A DNA stretch of 64,000 nucleotides from Thermoplasmataceae archaeon (GCA_038729425.1 JAVYSB010000001.1:60523-124522); one strand, 5' to 3'; positions 36,875-45,567 are shown, counted from the first letter of the stretch. Numbers and translations are program-made. The notes: generated from the letters alone by a model not told the origin.

Positions 36875-37801
36875 TCAATACAGCAGGTTTCTGAGTGCAT
36901 CCTCAAGGTTAGGGAAACTAAACTTGAAGCCATTATCCAATGCGACCTTCGGATATACCTTCAAGCCGCGAGATATAACAGATGAACCTTTGCCTAGTAT
37001 AAGTCTCAGCAGCGACGGAGGAATTCTAATCGAACTCCTCTTATTCAAGACCTTCCCGAGGGTGGCCGAAAATTCCTGCATGGTCGGAATGTTCGGAGAA
37101 GAGGCATTGATTGCCCCATAAATCTGGTTGTTCTCGATTGCAAACTTAATCAGGGATACTTCATCTGACATGTGTATCCATGGAAACCACGGGGTGGCGG
37201 ACTTCACGTAGCCACCTATGCCTTTCCGGAATAGCGGGACCAACAAACCCAACGCCCCTTCGCCCTTGACTAGAACGACAGTAGTTCGGATGAGAGAAAC
37301 CCTGACTCCCAGATCATTTGCCTTCTTCGCTTCCCCTTCCCATTTTGAAACAAATTTTCCCCAGAAATCGTTCCCGGCCGGACTTGATTCGGTCACAGTG
37401 TCGACGCCACCCCCGTCATACCCATAATATCCTGCAGCAGAAGCGTTCACCAGAAAACGTGGTCTGTCCTTTGCTATTCTTATTGCATCCACGATTGCCC
37501 CTGTGGTTTTTACCCTGCTGTCTATTATCTCATTCATGTATCGTTTGGTCCACCTTTTGAAAATGGGAGCGCCAGACAGGTTTATGACCCCCAATGAGCC
37601 GTCCAGTTCTCTGAACCAGCCGTCACCGCCTTCATAATCGAATTTCACAATTTTCTTTGCGGATGGTACCGCGGTCCTCGCCCCCGTGGGGTCTCTCGCT
37701 AAGACCGTGATCTCATATCCAGAATTCCCCAGCTCCTGACACAAATACCTGCCTATTGATCCGGTTGCTCCAGCAATTACAAGGCGCTTATTTTGACTCA
37801 T
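36875..37801 (-). CDS. SDR39U1-like NAD(P)-dependent epimerase (TIGR01777 family)
   Basis: 308 residues from the ATG at 37801 (MSQNKRLVIAGATGSIG); a frame extension to 37849 contains unlikely sequence. The nucleotide motif is GATGSIG. The family-specific block VINLSGAPIFKRWTKRYMNEI (about 72-92) and SRVKTT, then NASAAGYYGYDG carrying the family active-site segment, are visible. The C-terminal domain includes GAINASSPNIPTMQEF. Biochemical substrates of the family are mostly unknown. Confidence 0.88.
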   Translation of the reverse strand: MSQNKRLVIAGATGSIGRYLCQELGNSGYEITVLARDPTGARTAVPSAKKIVKFDYEGGDGWFRELDGSLGVINLSGAPIFKRWTKRYMNEIIDSRVKTTGAIVDAIRIAKDRPRFLVNASAAGYYGYDGGGVDTVTESSPAGNDFWGKFVSKWEGEAKKANDLGVRVSLIRTTVVLVKGEGALGLLVPLFRKGIGGYVKSATPWFPWIHMSDEVSLIKFAIENNQIYGAINASSPNIPTMQEFSATLGKVLNKRSSIRIPPSLLRLILGKGSSVISRGLKVYPKVALDNGFKFSFPNLEDALRNLLY

Positions 37802-37913
37802 AATAAAATGGAGACAAAACATTCTAAAATATATTTGTATCTTTACCATTGAAAGAATAGGTAATTACAATCGGTGGCGTATCTGGGCGAATAAATCTTG
37901 AATGTATATAAGA

Positions 37914-37922
37914 AGATAGTAC
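37914..37922 (+). promoter_or_regulatory. TATA box upstream of the membrane protein gene at 37996
   Basis: TGTATATAA element. A start about 25 nt on gives a leader of some 50 nt to the ATG at 37996, with AGGGAA seven bases before that ATG. Confidence 0.5.
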
Positions 37923-37995
37923 TGATAGAATTCACTGCGGCCATCACTTTCAATCTCAGCGAGTATGCCATCACAGAGGGTTAGGGAAGTTGAAA

Positions 37996-38679
37996 ATGGC
38001 AGAATTTAGAATTAACAGGTGGAGGGTGGACGTTGATAAGCTCAAATATGCAGTTGGGAGCTCATTGTTTCTTGTTGGTGCTTTCGTTTCCATAATAATA
38101 ATTCTCGAGTTATCCATACTCCAGATTCCATTCTCAATTGACGGATACCGGGTCCATGCGATTGGATTTCCATGGTTAACTGAGCAGGTAGCAAATTCGA
38201 CCGGGTTATGGAGAATGCCAGACTACACTCAGCAATTTCCAAATGTATACTTCCTCAACTACGGGGAAGCGCTATTTATTGCACTGGCATTTACAGTATA
38301 CGGGAGAGCACTCAGGAATTCATTTAATGTCATTAATAGGAATGCAAGAGATACCATATCAAGAATCGGTTTTATAAGTACAATTCTGTCAATGGCAGGA
38401 CTGCTATATTATTGGGTCAGAATGACAGTGTTGTTCAATACATACGTTCTTGGAAACAGTGTTTATTACCCCGCCAGTACGCCTGCACCCGGTGTGGGTT
38501 GGTTGAAGCAATTCAATTTACCCTTGACGATGAATATAAAACCTTACTCCGGTGCTCTTGTTTATCACATATATACGAGTACAATATCCATTGGTGCCGG
38601 TTTACGCATTGATATGGGTTTATACATTGTAGCGTTCATTTTTTTCATCTCTATAATTATATGGAAATATTTCATTTAA
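37996..38679 (+). CDS. Uncharacterised membrane protein (about five helices)
   Basis: 227 residues, starting MAEFRINRWRVDVDKLKYAV. Hydrophobic helices lie at roughly 24-44, 90-107, 128-150 and 206-227, with polar loops rich in Tyr, Asn and Pro (YYPASTPAPGVGW). No recognised motif. ATG preferred over the TTG at 37990 because AGGGAA is correctly spaced from it. Isolated, with its own promoter and intergenic space on both sides. Codon use looks more A/T-rich than the housekeeping neighbours, by eye only. Confidence 0.7.
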   Translation: MAEFRINRWRVDVDKLKYAVGSSLFLVGAFVSIIIILELSILQIPFSIDGYRVHAIGFPWLTEQVANSTGLWRMPDYTQQFPNVYFLNYGEALFIALAFTVYGRALRNSFNVINRNARDTISRIGFISTILSMAGLLYYWVRMTVLFNTYVLGNSVYYPASTPAPGVGWLKQFNLPLTMNIKPYSGALVYHIYTSTISIGAGLRIDMGLYIVAFIFFISIIIWKYFI

Positions 38680-39056
38680 AATGGGGTTTCAAATGAGATA
38701 ACAGGTGTCCAAAACAAATGAACACGGCGTTGTATAGTTTTTTTTACGTAGTCAATTTTCAGTTGACAGACAGCGATCATATCAGTAGCATATTTTCGAG
38801 GGCCATTGCTTGATCTTGGACTGTACCATTGCTACCATTACTGTATTGGAGAATGCTGCTCGGCCTATTTGAGGTCCTCCTCTCCATTGAGTCATAAAGA
38901 AACAGAATATTTCCTTCCTTTTCTTCTTTGTATATCTGAACCGAGGTACGCCCCTTTGACCTCAAATATATAATGGGAGGCACTGATTGACCTGCACCCC
39001 TCTTCTCGGAATAACAAAAAAAATAGAGCTAGATGTGATCGCATATTGCACACAAT
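38680..39056. other. Intergenic region with possible insertion-sequence remnant
   Basis: 377 bases. A minus-strand frame at 38777-38983 reads MPPIIYLRSKGRTSVQIYKE for its first 20 residues (68 in all). This resembles the N-terminal end of IS4/IS1634-like transposases, which often start with a short basic strand-turn-strand sequence, but the rest is not recognisable and there is no downstream transposase body. I would treat it as a remnant at best. No terminal repeats are evident. Confidence 0.25.
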
Positions 39057-40184
39057 ATGGAGCAGCACACCGGAACTCGCAAACCGCTGACGGAAGCGAA
39101 CCTTGGCAATCAGATTCTGCAGGATCATCAGATATATATGATCAGGGAGGCACTCAAAGATATTCTTGTTGAAACGGACATGGAAATTCTGAGGAACAAG
39201 GCAGCAGCAATCCGAGATAAAATATCAAGACCTATGGCACCGATTGCGCCCGTGCCTGGCCAAGAAAGGCGTATCTCAAAGGATGTTGTGACAAGCGAGA
39301 TTGAGCAGATTATTTCCTCGGCAACATTGGAACGTGCACTATATTATGCGAGAAGACTTAAGCACAGCCTCGAATCAAGCAAGCACAACCGCGTAAACGA
39401 CCTTGATTTATCCAGGTGGAAGGAGTATGGGGAAGTAATAACCGACAGCCTGTGGCTGGAAGAGAAGAGGAGCCGATCGGGCGAACACAGTGCATGGTAC
39501 TGGGGAAATTTTATTCCTCAGATCCCAAGGCAGATGATGTTGAGATACACCAAAAGGGGAGACTGGGTTCTTGATCCTTTTCTCGGAAGCGGAACCACAC
39601 TGATCGAGTGCAGGAGAATGGGGAGGAATGGAATAGGTCTTGAGTTGAACGAGAATATCATGAACAGATCTTCAGAAATAATAGAAAGGGAGAAGAACCC
39701 ATTTAATGCGAGGACGAAGACGTACGTAGGAAATGCCCTAGCTGCTGATTATAAAAAGATACGCGAGGATAATGGAATCGAGAGATTCCAGCTTGTAATA
39801 TTGCACCCCCCGTACCAGGACATCATAAAATTTTCAGAATCCCCCGATGACCTTTCCACAATTAAAGACACTGAGCAATTCGTCCATAAAATCGGCGAAC
39901 TTTCATCCAGGCTGCATCCGCACATTCAGGAAGGAAGAATACTGACCCTTGTGATTGGAGACAAATATGAGAACGGGTTGCACATTCCCCTTGGGTTTTA
40001 TTGCATGAATGAGATTATGTCAAGGGGGTATGCCCTCAAAACGATGGCAGTCAAGAATTTTGATACAACGAGAGGAAAAAGGTCATCGGAACAGCTCTGG
40101 AGATACAGGGCACTTGCAGGCGGGTTTTATATCTTTAAACACGAATACATCTTTGTTTTCACTAGGATTAAGCTTAATGATTAG
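39057..40184 (+). CDS. Solitary DNA methyltransferase (amino-methyltransferase class)
   Basis: 375 residues. The N-terminal helical region (about 1-110) is unassigned. Then a target-type segment HSAWYWGNFIPQIPRQMMLR precedes motif I, WVLDPFLGSGTTLIECRRMG (about 178-197). Motif IV is ILHPPYQDII (about 246), an HPPY variant of the D/S/N-PP-Y active site of N6-adenine and N4-cytosine methyltransferases. The order I before IV fits the beta/gamma-like groups with a separate N-terminal extension. No restriction endonuclease is encoded nearby. No clear ribosome site precedes ATG 39057, so the exact start is uncertain. Confidence 0.82.
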   Translation: MEQHTGTRKPLTEANLGNQILQDHQIYMIREALKDILVETDMEILRNKAAAIRDKISRPMAPIAPVPGQERRISKDVVTSEIEQIISSATLERALYYARRLKHSLESSKHNRVNDLDLSRWKEYGEVITDSLWLEEKRSRSGEHSAWYWGNFIPQIPRQMMLRYTKRGDWVLDPFLGSGTTLIECRRMGRNGIGLELNENIMNRSSEIIEREKNPFNARTKTYVGNALAADYKKIREDNGIERFQLVILHPPYQDIIKFSESPDDLSTIKDTEQFVHKIGELSSRLHPHIQEGRILTLVIGDKYENGLHIPLGFYCMNEIMSRGYALKTMAVKNFDTTRGKRSSEQLWRYRALAGGFYIFKHEYIFVFTRIKLND

Positions 40185-40202
40185 ATAATCAACCAGTGCC
40201 AA

Positions 40203-40796
40203 TCACGCTATATAGGAAGTTGCCGAGGAATCAAATTTGCTGACGATCCTCAGCGAATCCCCGTTTCCACTGGCTACATACCTTAGTTGTGGGTATAGAT
40301 TCCAGAGATCGCCTGAACTCATTCTCGATGCATGGTGTTTCTCGCCAAACGCAACGGAAGCGACCATGGCTGTCACACGTCTGGCTTCTAATTCATCTAT
40401 AAAACCAAGTGAATGCACATACTCGTGTGTTAGTATCATATATACAAAAGAGTTAAATTCACGAAACGAGGAGGCCAGGCGCTCCATTGCTCTGACAAGG
40501 TTTTCATTCATCACTATGTAGTTCCCCCCTATCTGCCAGTACGCCCCCATTGTGGAGGGTAAGTTTGAAAGAGCAAGTCCAAGTCCAGATCTTTCTTTTC
40601 CCAACACGAATTTCACTGAGTCCTTGACCACTTCAAAAACTGCATCGAAATCCATCTTTGAATCAAGACCATTTACAAACGGATGGGCGTTTTCAATTTC
40701 GTGCATATGTTTCGATTTTGCAAATTCAGGTGTATGATCATACGAATTATGTGTTTCAAATTTGATCCTAGAATCATGATCTTCAAAATTTATCAT
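40203..40796 (-). CDS. Putative zinc metallopeptidase (zincin-like), uncharacterised
   Basis: 197 residues. FVYMILTHEYVHSLGFIDELEARRVT (about 116-141; central part HEYVH) is an HExxH zinc motif followed ten residues later by an acidic DELEARR, the arrangement of gluzincin peptidases. There is no signal peptide or membrane helix, so the protein would be cytoplasmic. The rest has no recognised domain. Convergent with the methyltransferase (18-base gap), and promoter-to-promoter with the membrane protein at 40946. A TATA-like AGTTATTATAG near 40822-40832 predicts a leaderless start. Confidence 0.65.
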   Translation of the reverse strand: MINFEDHDSRIKFETHNSYDHTPEFAKSKHMHEIENAHPFVNGLDSKMDFDAVFEVVKDSVKFVLGKERSGLGLALSNLPSTMGAYWQIGGNYIVMNENLVRAMERLASSFREFNSFVYMILTHEYVHSLGFIDELEARRVTAMVASVAFGEKHHASRMSSGDLWNLYPQLRYVASGNGDSLRIVSKFDSSATSYIA

Positions 40797-40916
40797 GAAT
40801 ACCAGCTAATAATTTTGCGCTTCTATAATAACTTAATGTTTTGTGGTGCAAGAAGTCGTCTGTACAAAATAAAGCATTCAGATCCTCAGATACTTGCACT
40901 TTCTTGCCAATAAAAA

Positions 40917-40930
40917 TAAATATATATAAA
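40917..40930 (+). promoter_or_regulatory. TATA box of the membrane protein gene at 40946
   Basis: TAAATATATATAAA centred about 22 nt before the GTG at 40946. It decides the start: the longer frame opening at 40841 would begin upstream of its own promoter. Confidence 0.6.
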
Positions 40931-40945
40931 TTGGCACATATCTCA

Positions 40946-41842
40946 GTGAAACTTGAGAAAAGATTGGTTATGGCAGCAGGAATTATAATCAGTATTTCAA
41001 ATATATACTTCTTTCTTCCAGAATACTTCATAGCCACTGCCCTGGCACTTCTCACATTCAACCTCATTGACAGGATAAGGAAGCCGAAGATAGTCCCGGT
41101 CCTACCCAAAAATCCCACATCAGATGACTGGATTATACTGTGTTGTTCATTTCGGAGCATCCTTTCCCAAAGCAAAAGTGAAATTCTGGAATTTTACGCC
41201 CAAGAGCTTCTATCCACAGGTATGTCCGAGAAACTTGTGACTCCGGTTTCAAAGCGTAAAACGCCCATTCCGGCACCCATCTTGCTTAAGAAAGAGTCAT
41301 CGTTCACTGCAAGTGTGTACCCAAGAGAACGACTCCCAGACAGTGAAATTTACCAAGAAGATAACCTATTTTTCATTTACAGGGTCGCGATCTCGGTCTC
41401 CGTGTGGGGTGGTTCCTTTCTGTTGATAACTCCTTTCAACTACTTACGATTCTTCCTTCCGAATTTCGGCCTCAGTGTTAATGTTTTGATCGACGTTGTT
41501 CTTGGCGTGTCCATATTTGAATCTATAATCACAGGGATTGCTACCAAGACCGGCAAAAACTACCTGTGGATCCTCGTTACCGAATTCCTGGTTGTCTTAC
41601 TTGTCTCTTCTGCTCTCTTCCTCCCTGCTATGTCATGGTTTAGGGCAGAACCCCTAATTCCGCAGCTTTTAATTTATCTTATACTTATTATGCTTGTATC
41701 CGTGATAACGGTACTTGCGTTCTTGATAGGCAAAAGGCGATATACCTTCGTACTCTCATTTGTTTTCGCATCCGTAGCCTACGCAATTTTCCTTTCAACT
41801 ACCATAATTAACATCATAACTTTCGTATTGGCAAGAGTATGA
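40946..41842 (+). CDS. Uncharacterised membrane protein (about seven helices)
   Basis: 298 residues from the leaderless GTG (VKLEKRLVMAAGIIISISNI). Two N-terminal helices are followed by a cytoplasmic loop of about 100 residues (KPKIVPVLPKNPTSDDW onward, Ser/Pro/Lys-rich). Then come five more helices, starting FIYRVAISVSVWGGSFLL and ending near VLARV. This shape is reminiscent of archaeal FlaJ/TadC-like T2SS-F membrane proteins, which also have helices flanking a large cytoplasmic loop, but I see no diagnostic residue and no secretion ATPase nearby. Confidence 0.65.
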   Translation: MKLEKRLVMAAGIIISISNIYFFLPEYFIATALALLTFNLIDRIRKPKIVPVLPKNPTSDDWIILCCSFRSILSQSKSEILEFYAQELLSTGMSEKLVTPVSKRKTPIPAPILLKKESSFTASVYPRERLPDSEIYQEDNLFFIYRVAISVSVWGGSFLLITPFNYLRFFLPNFGLSVNVLIDVVLGVSIFESIITGIATKTGKNYLWILVTEFLVVLLVSSALFLPAMSWFRAEPLIPQLLIYLILIMLVSVITVLAFLIGKRRYTFVLSFVFASVAYAIFLSTTIINIITFVLARV

Positions 41843-41911
41843 AACTGCTTTTGGAACAGAGAGATTTCACCGTAGGGTACGCATTGATCCCTGTGAAAAT
41901 AAGAGTAATAA

Positions 41912-43195
41912 TCAAACCGATGTGCCGCCTTTAATGGTTCTCAGTACAGAAAAATGCCTTGTATATATCAGTGAAATCAGGAAAGCAACTATGCTGACGA
42001 TGATCACGTAGCCTATGAAAGCAAGAATTATGACTGATATCGCAAGAGATATCCATGGCAGCATCTTTTGGTTTCCCCGTAGCCTGAGAAGCCGTATTCC
42101 GGCCGATGATCCTGCTATGTAGGTAAGGACACCAGCACCGCTAACTGCAAGGAACGCTGTAGAGAATGGGATGTTGAATATCTGGTAAACGACAAGCGTC
42201 AGTGTACCTAGGCCTGTCATCAGTAGTATAGCTTTGGACGAGGACCCCGTCTGACTGTTGCCCCTTGAAAAGTACCGCGGGATTCCTCCATTCTGGGCTA
42301 GTGTCTGTATAAGTCTGCTTACTCCTGCATAATATGCATTCATCGTACTGAATATTGCAACTACCGCCACAATTGCGGCAGCCACAGCACCATATCGCCC
42401 AAACACTGTCGACAGGATTATTGAAAATGGAGCGATGCTTTCGCCTGCAATATATGACCTAGTTCCGACTGTCACGATTGCCAGAGATGTATAGAGCACC
42501 CTTATGATAACTACACTGTATTTTACGGCCCTCTGCATATCCCTTCTGGGATCCAGGAATTCTCCCGCAAGATTGGGTACGTTTTCATATCCAAAATATG
42601 CCCAGATTATGAGAGCCATTGAAATTCCGATGGATGAGACACTGTTTCCACCCGGGTACTAGATTAAACTCACAGTGGAAATTTTGAAGGAAGCGGCCGT
42701 TATGGAAACGATAAGGATTCCAACGATAGCGATTATTACCACCAGTTGCACCGTTGCACTGAACCTTATTCCGAAATAATTTACCAGGGCAACAGAGAGT
42801 ATCATGATCAACGCGAAGGCAAAAATCTCCATTTCGCTCATGGGAATAGCAAATGATAAGTATGTTCCGGCAGCTAGCGCTATCGCGGGGGCACCCAGGG
42901 CAACCCATGCAAGGAAGAGCCATCCAACCCCATTGCTGACATATGGTCCGTAGGCATCGCGGGTAAATGTATATATCCCTCCTGATCGGGGTTTTAGGAG
43001 CGCAAGGCGTGAAAAAGTGAATGCAAATGGGTAACTTGCTATGGACAGGATGATCCATGCTATTATTGAGAGTGAGCCTGCCTCCTGCGCAGCAAGGCCT
43101 GGAAGCACCAATATGCCTCCTCCCAGAACCGAGGCCAAGTATATGGCAACGCCATGTTTGAATGATATTCCACGTTCTTTTGAAGGATCAGTCAT
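41912..43195 (-). pseudogene. Amino acid permease (APC family) interrupted by an in-frame TAG
   Basis: The two halves are in the same frame. Residues 1-178 begin MTDPSKERGISFKHGVAIYL, with the APC helix-1 motif GGGILVLPGLA. They end at TAG (42659-42661). The next 13 codons (YPGGNSVSSIGIS) and a further 235 residues continue the protein, including ALIIWAYFGYENVPNLAGEF, the family helix-6 region, and DPRRDMQRA. Without the stop it would be a normal 12-helix transporter of about 426 residues. It begins 8 bp inside the end of the ada-like gene. A single substitution would create the stop, so inactivation is recent, or TAG is read through. Confidence 0.85.
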
Positions 43196-44270
43196 CTAAG
43201 CTACCGTTGGTTCTAGTTTCATTTTCCAGTTCAAGCAACTGTCTTTTCCTTTCAAGACCAAGGCCGTAACCTCCCAGATTTCCGCCTTTCCTGATAACCC
43301 TGTGGCACGGGACAATGAGCGGCACCGGATTACTGGCACAGGCGTTTGCCACCGCACGAACCGCCTTTGGCTTTCCAATCATGTCTGCTACATCGCTGTA
43401 CGTTACTGTTGTTCCGTGAGGTATTCTTCTTATGGCACCCCATACCTTCAATTGGAAATCAGTCCCATGAAAATCCAGCGGGACATCTACCACCTTACCC
43501 TTCAGGTAGTCAAGTATCCCACTTATGTAATTATTGGTATCATCGGAACGGGTAATAATTGCTTTTGGAAATTCCTTCCTGAGGTATCCCATTATCATTT
43601 CCTCTGAGTCTACAAGGGTTACTCCGCAAATCCCATGATCGGTATATGCCACGATCATCTCTCCGAAATCTGTATGGCCAGTGACGTAAAGGATGCTTTC
43701 TCCCTTGCTCCCGTTTCTGTACTTTGAAGGGGTCATGCCAAGCATTGATCTGGAATCTGTGTATATCCAGCTCGTAGAATTATGGCCAACTGCATAAATG
43801 GCGGATGAAACGGGCTGCCCTGAACTGAGTCTCTCCTTTAGTTTTGTTATCCTGTACTCTTCAACATATTTCCTCGGAGAAACCCCAACAGTGCTCATGA
43901 AAACGGAATGTATGCGATGCGAACTCATACCGAACGTACCTGAGAGTGAACCGAGTGTTATCTTTTCTCGATAATTTTCTTTCAGATAATTGCATATTAC
44001 GCTCACAGTATTCATCTTCTCAAGCCTTTTCGTTTCCTGAGTCCTACAGTGACCGCACAGCCTGAATCCAGCACTTTCCGCTTCTTCCACATTGCCGAAT
44101 GCAACAGCACGAGTTTTCTGCGGCCTAATAAGTCTGCAATCAGGATAGTAGTATATACCCGTTCTAAGGTTCGCCAGGATAGGTTTATCCAATTGCCCTT
44201 TCGGGGGCTCAGCAAGTACATTGGCGCTTAACCCAACGATGGGGTTAAACGAAGGTTTATCCATTGTCAT
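43188..44270 (-). CDS. ada: Ada-like protein: AraC-type DNA-binding domain fused to O6-alkylguanine-DNA methyltransferase
   Basis: 360 residues from ATG 44270 (MTMDKPSF); an ATG at 44348 would add 26 residues of doubtful sequence but sits better behind a TATA-like TTTTATTATG. Three parts: an Ada zinc domain (RTGIYYYPDCRLIRPQKTRA ... AGFRLCGHCR), an AraC HTH pair (ITLGSLSGTFGMSSHRIHSV, GMTPSKYR), and a methyltransferase domain with the acceptor Cys in LIVPCHRVIRKGG and helix FQLKVWGAIRRIPHGTTVTY. In E. coli Ada the first Cys of GIFCRPSC is Cys38, which takes the methyl from phosphotriesters and switches on DNA binding; here it is Tyr. The other three zinc Cys remain. Strong bacterial resemblance suggests lateral transfer. 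Confidence 0.88.
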   Translation of the reverse strand: MTMDKPSFNPIVGLSANVLAEPPKGQLDKPILANLRTGIYYYPDCRLIRPQKTRAVAFGNVEEAESAGFRLCGHCRTQETKRLEKMNTVSVICNYLKENYREKITLGSLSGTFGMSSHRIHSVFMSTVGVSPRKYVEEYRITKLKERLSSGQPVSSAIYAVGHNSTSWIYTDSRSMLGMTPSKYRNGSKGESILYVTGHTDFGEMIVAYTDHGICGVTLVDSEEMIMGYLRKEFPKAIITRSDDTNNYISGILDYLKGKVVDVPLDFHGTDFQLKVWGAIRRIPHGTTVTYSDVADMIGKPKAVRAVANACASNPVPLIVPCHRVIRKGGNLGGYGLGLERKRQLLELENETRTNGSLDD

Positions 44271-44433
44271 TTTCTTTTTCAACATTTGACACAGGTGCAG
44301 CCGGACAAAAAGATTTTGTCTGAATCTTGCCGGCAATACTAACCCCATGGAATCTGGATGTGTTGATTATACTGATTCCCGGAAAACATAATAAAAGAAT
44401 CAGTTTTCCCGCATAACTGCAGGAATTTTCTTT

Positions 44434-45237
44434 TTATTCTTTGCCGTTTTTGTTTGTATTGTAGATATCTACTGCTTCCTTTACGGTTGCATTTTCATGC
44501 ACAAGAGACCTTATTGCCTTGATCATGGCAACCGGATAATCATTCTGCCAGATATTTCTTCCCATATCCACCCCAACGGCCCCATCCTCGATTGCGTTGT
44601 GGACCAAGTTGAACACGTCTTCAACAGTCTCAAATTTTGGCCCTCCTGCTACCACAAGTGGTGCCGGAGATCCGTTTACCACCTTACTGAAATTCTCGCA
44701 GTAGTAGGTTTTTACTATCTGTGCGCCTATTTCTGCTGCAAGCCTGCACGCAAGGCCGAGATATTTAGCGTCCCGTTTCTCAAGTTCCTTTCCAACAGCT
44801 GTAATTGCCACAACCGGCATTCCGTATTCGTAGCCTTCATCGACCAGTTTTGAAAGGTTTACCAGAGACTGTTTCTCGTGCGGCGTGCCCACAAATATGG
44901 AGAGTGCAACGGCAGCAACGTTGAGCCTGATGGAATCTCTCATGGATGCCGTGATTTCTTCATCGCTAAGGTCATCCTTGAGAACACTGGCTCCTCCTGA
45001 TACTCTCAGTAGTATTGGAGTATCCCACTTGGGGTCAACGGATGTCCTCAGCACACCCCTCGTCACTGCAAGAGTATCAGCATATGGAAGAAGAGGCTCA
45101 ATTGTCTTGCGTGGGTTTTCGAGTTTGCGTGTCGGTCCCATGAAGTACCCATGATCCGCGGCCAACATAACAGACCGGCCCGTTGCGGGTTTGATCATTC
45201 TGTTGATTCTGTTAGTCATTCCCCAATCCATTTCCAT
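44434..45237 (-). CDS. LsrF-like class I aldolase/thiolase
   Basis: 267 residues. DWGMTNRINRMIKPATGRSV and ADHGYFMGPTRKLEN at the N terminus, CENFSKVVNGS after the Schiff-base region IVKTYYCENF, and GVDMGRNIWQNDYPVAMIKA at the C terminus match LsrF, the enterobacterial 3-hydroxy-5-phosphonooxypentane-2,4-dione thiolase of autoinducer-2 breakdown. The match runs almost end to end from memory. No lsr transporter or kinase is present, so in this organism it could instead act as a fructose-bisphosphate-type or ADH-synthase-type aldolase of the same DeoC/FbaB superfamily. Confidence 0.75.
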   Translation of the reverse strand: MEMDWGMTNRINRMIKPATGRSVMLAADHGYFMGPTRKLENPRKTIEPLLPYADTLAVTRGVLRTSVDPKWDTPILLRVSGGASVLKDDLSDEEITASMRDSIRLNVAAVALSIFVGTPHEKQSLVNLSKLVDEGYEYGMPVVAITAVGKELEKRDAKYLGLACRLAAEIGAQIVKTYYCENFSKVVNGSPAPLVVAGGPKFETVEDVFNLVHNAIEDGAVGVDMGRNIWQNDYPVAMIKAIRSLVHENATVKEAVDIYNTNKNGKE

Positions 45238-45567
45238 TACCTTCCGAAGTAAGTACGGATGCCTTTCCTATCTAATAACATTTTGTCTTCATATTATGTC
45301 GTGCCCAAGGTTTCCCACGGCTACAGTAAGTAGATTTAAATAATGTACGATTTAACGAATTCCTTTCTGACTTTTCAGGGAAAACTGAGATTTTATTACA
45401 TTATACCGTGCCATTCCACCTCCTTTCCATGCAATTTTGACCGTGGGCAGAAAAATTTTCTTTCCCTCGATGAATAGTGAAGAGCTGGATCGGGTGTAGA
45501 TTATGTAAGAAGAGAATCTTTCCTTAAAGCAGTCATAGGTGCTTATGTGAGAAATTTTGCCCGCTTT
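45238..45567. other. Intergenic region between the LsrF-like gene and a pseudogene
   Basis: 330 bases, A/T-rich, without a recognisable gene. A minus-strand ATG at 45414 stands four bases after a textbook GGAGGTGG and opens a 20-codon frame (MARYNVIKSQFSLKSQKGIR) that ends at 45352. It is too short to call, but the ribosome site is the strongest seen in the window. Confidence 0.3.

Noticed and set aside
36875-37849. Longer start for the SDR39U1-like protein.
   Set aside because: The extra 16 residues are hydrophobic noise before a natural MSQNKRLVIAGATG start.
39057-40796. Restriction-modification pair (methyltransferase plus the convergent 197-residue protein).
   Set aside because: The second protein has a zinc-peptidase HEYVH motif and no nuclease motif, and it lies on the opposite strand with its own promoter.
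42585-43058. 157-codon frame antiphase within the amino-acid permease.
   Set aside because: Cys/His/Arg-rich shadow of the permease in another frame.
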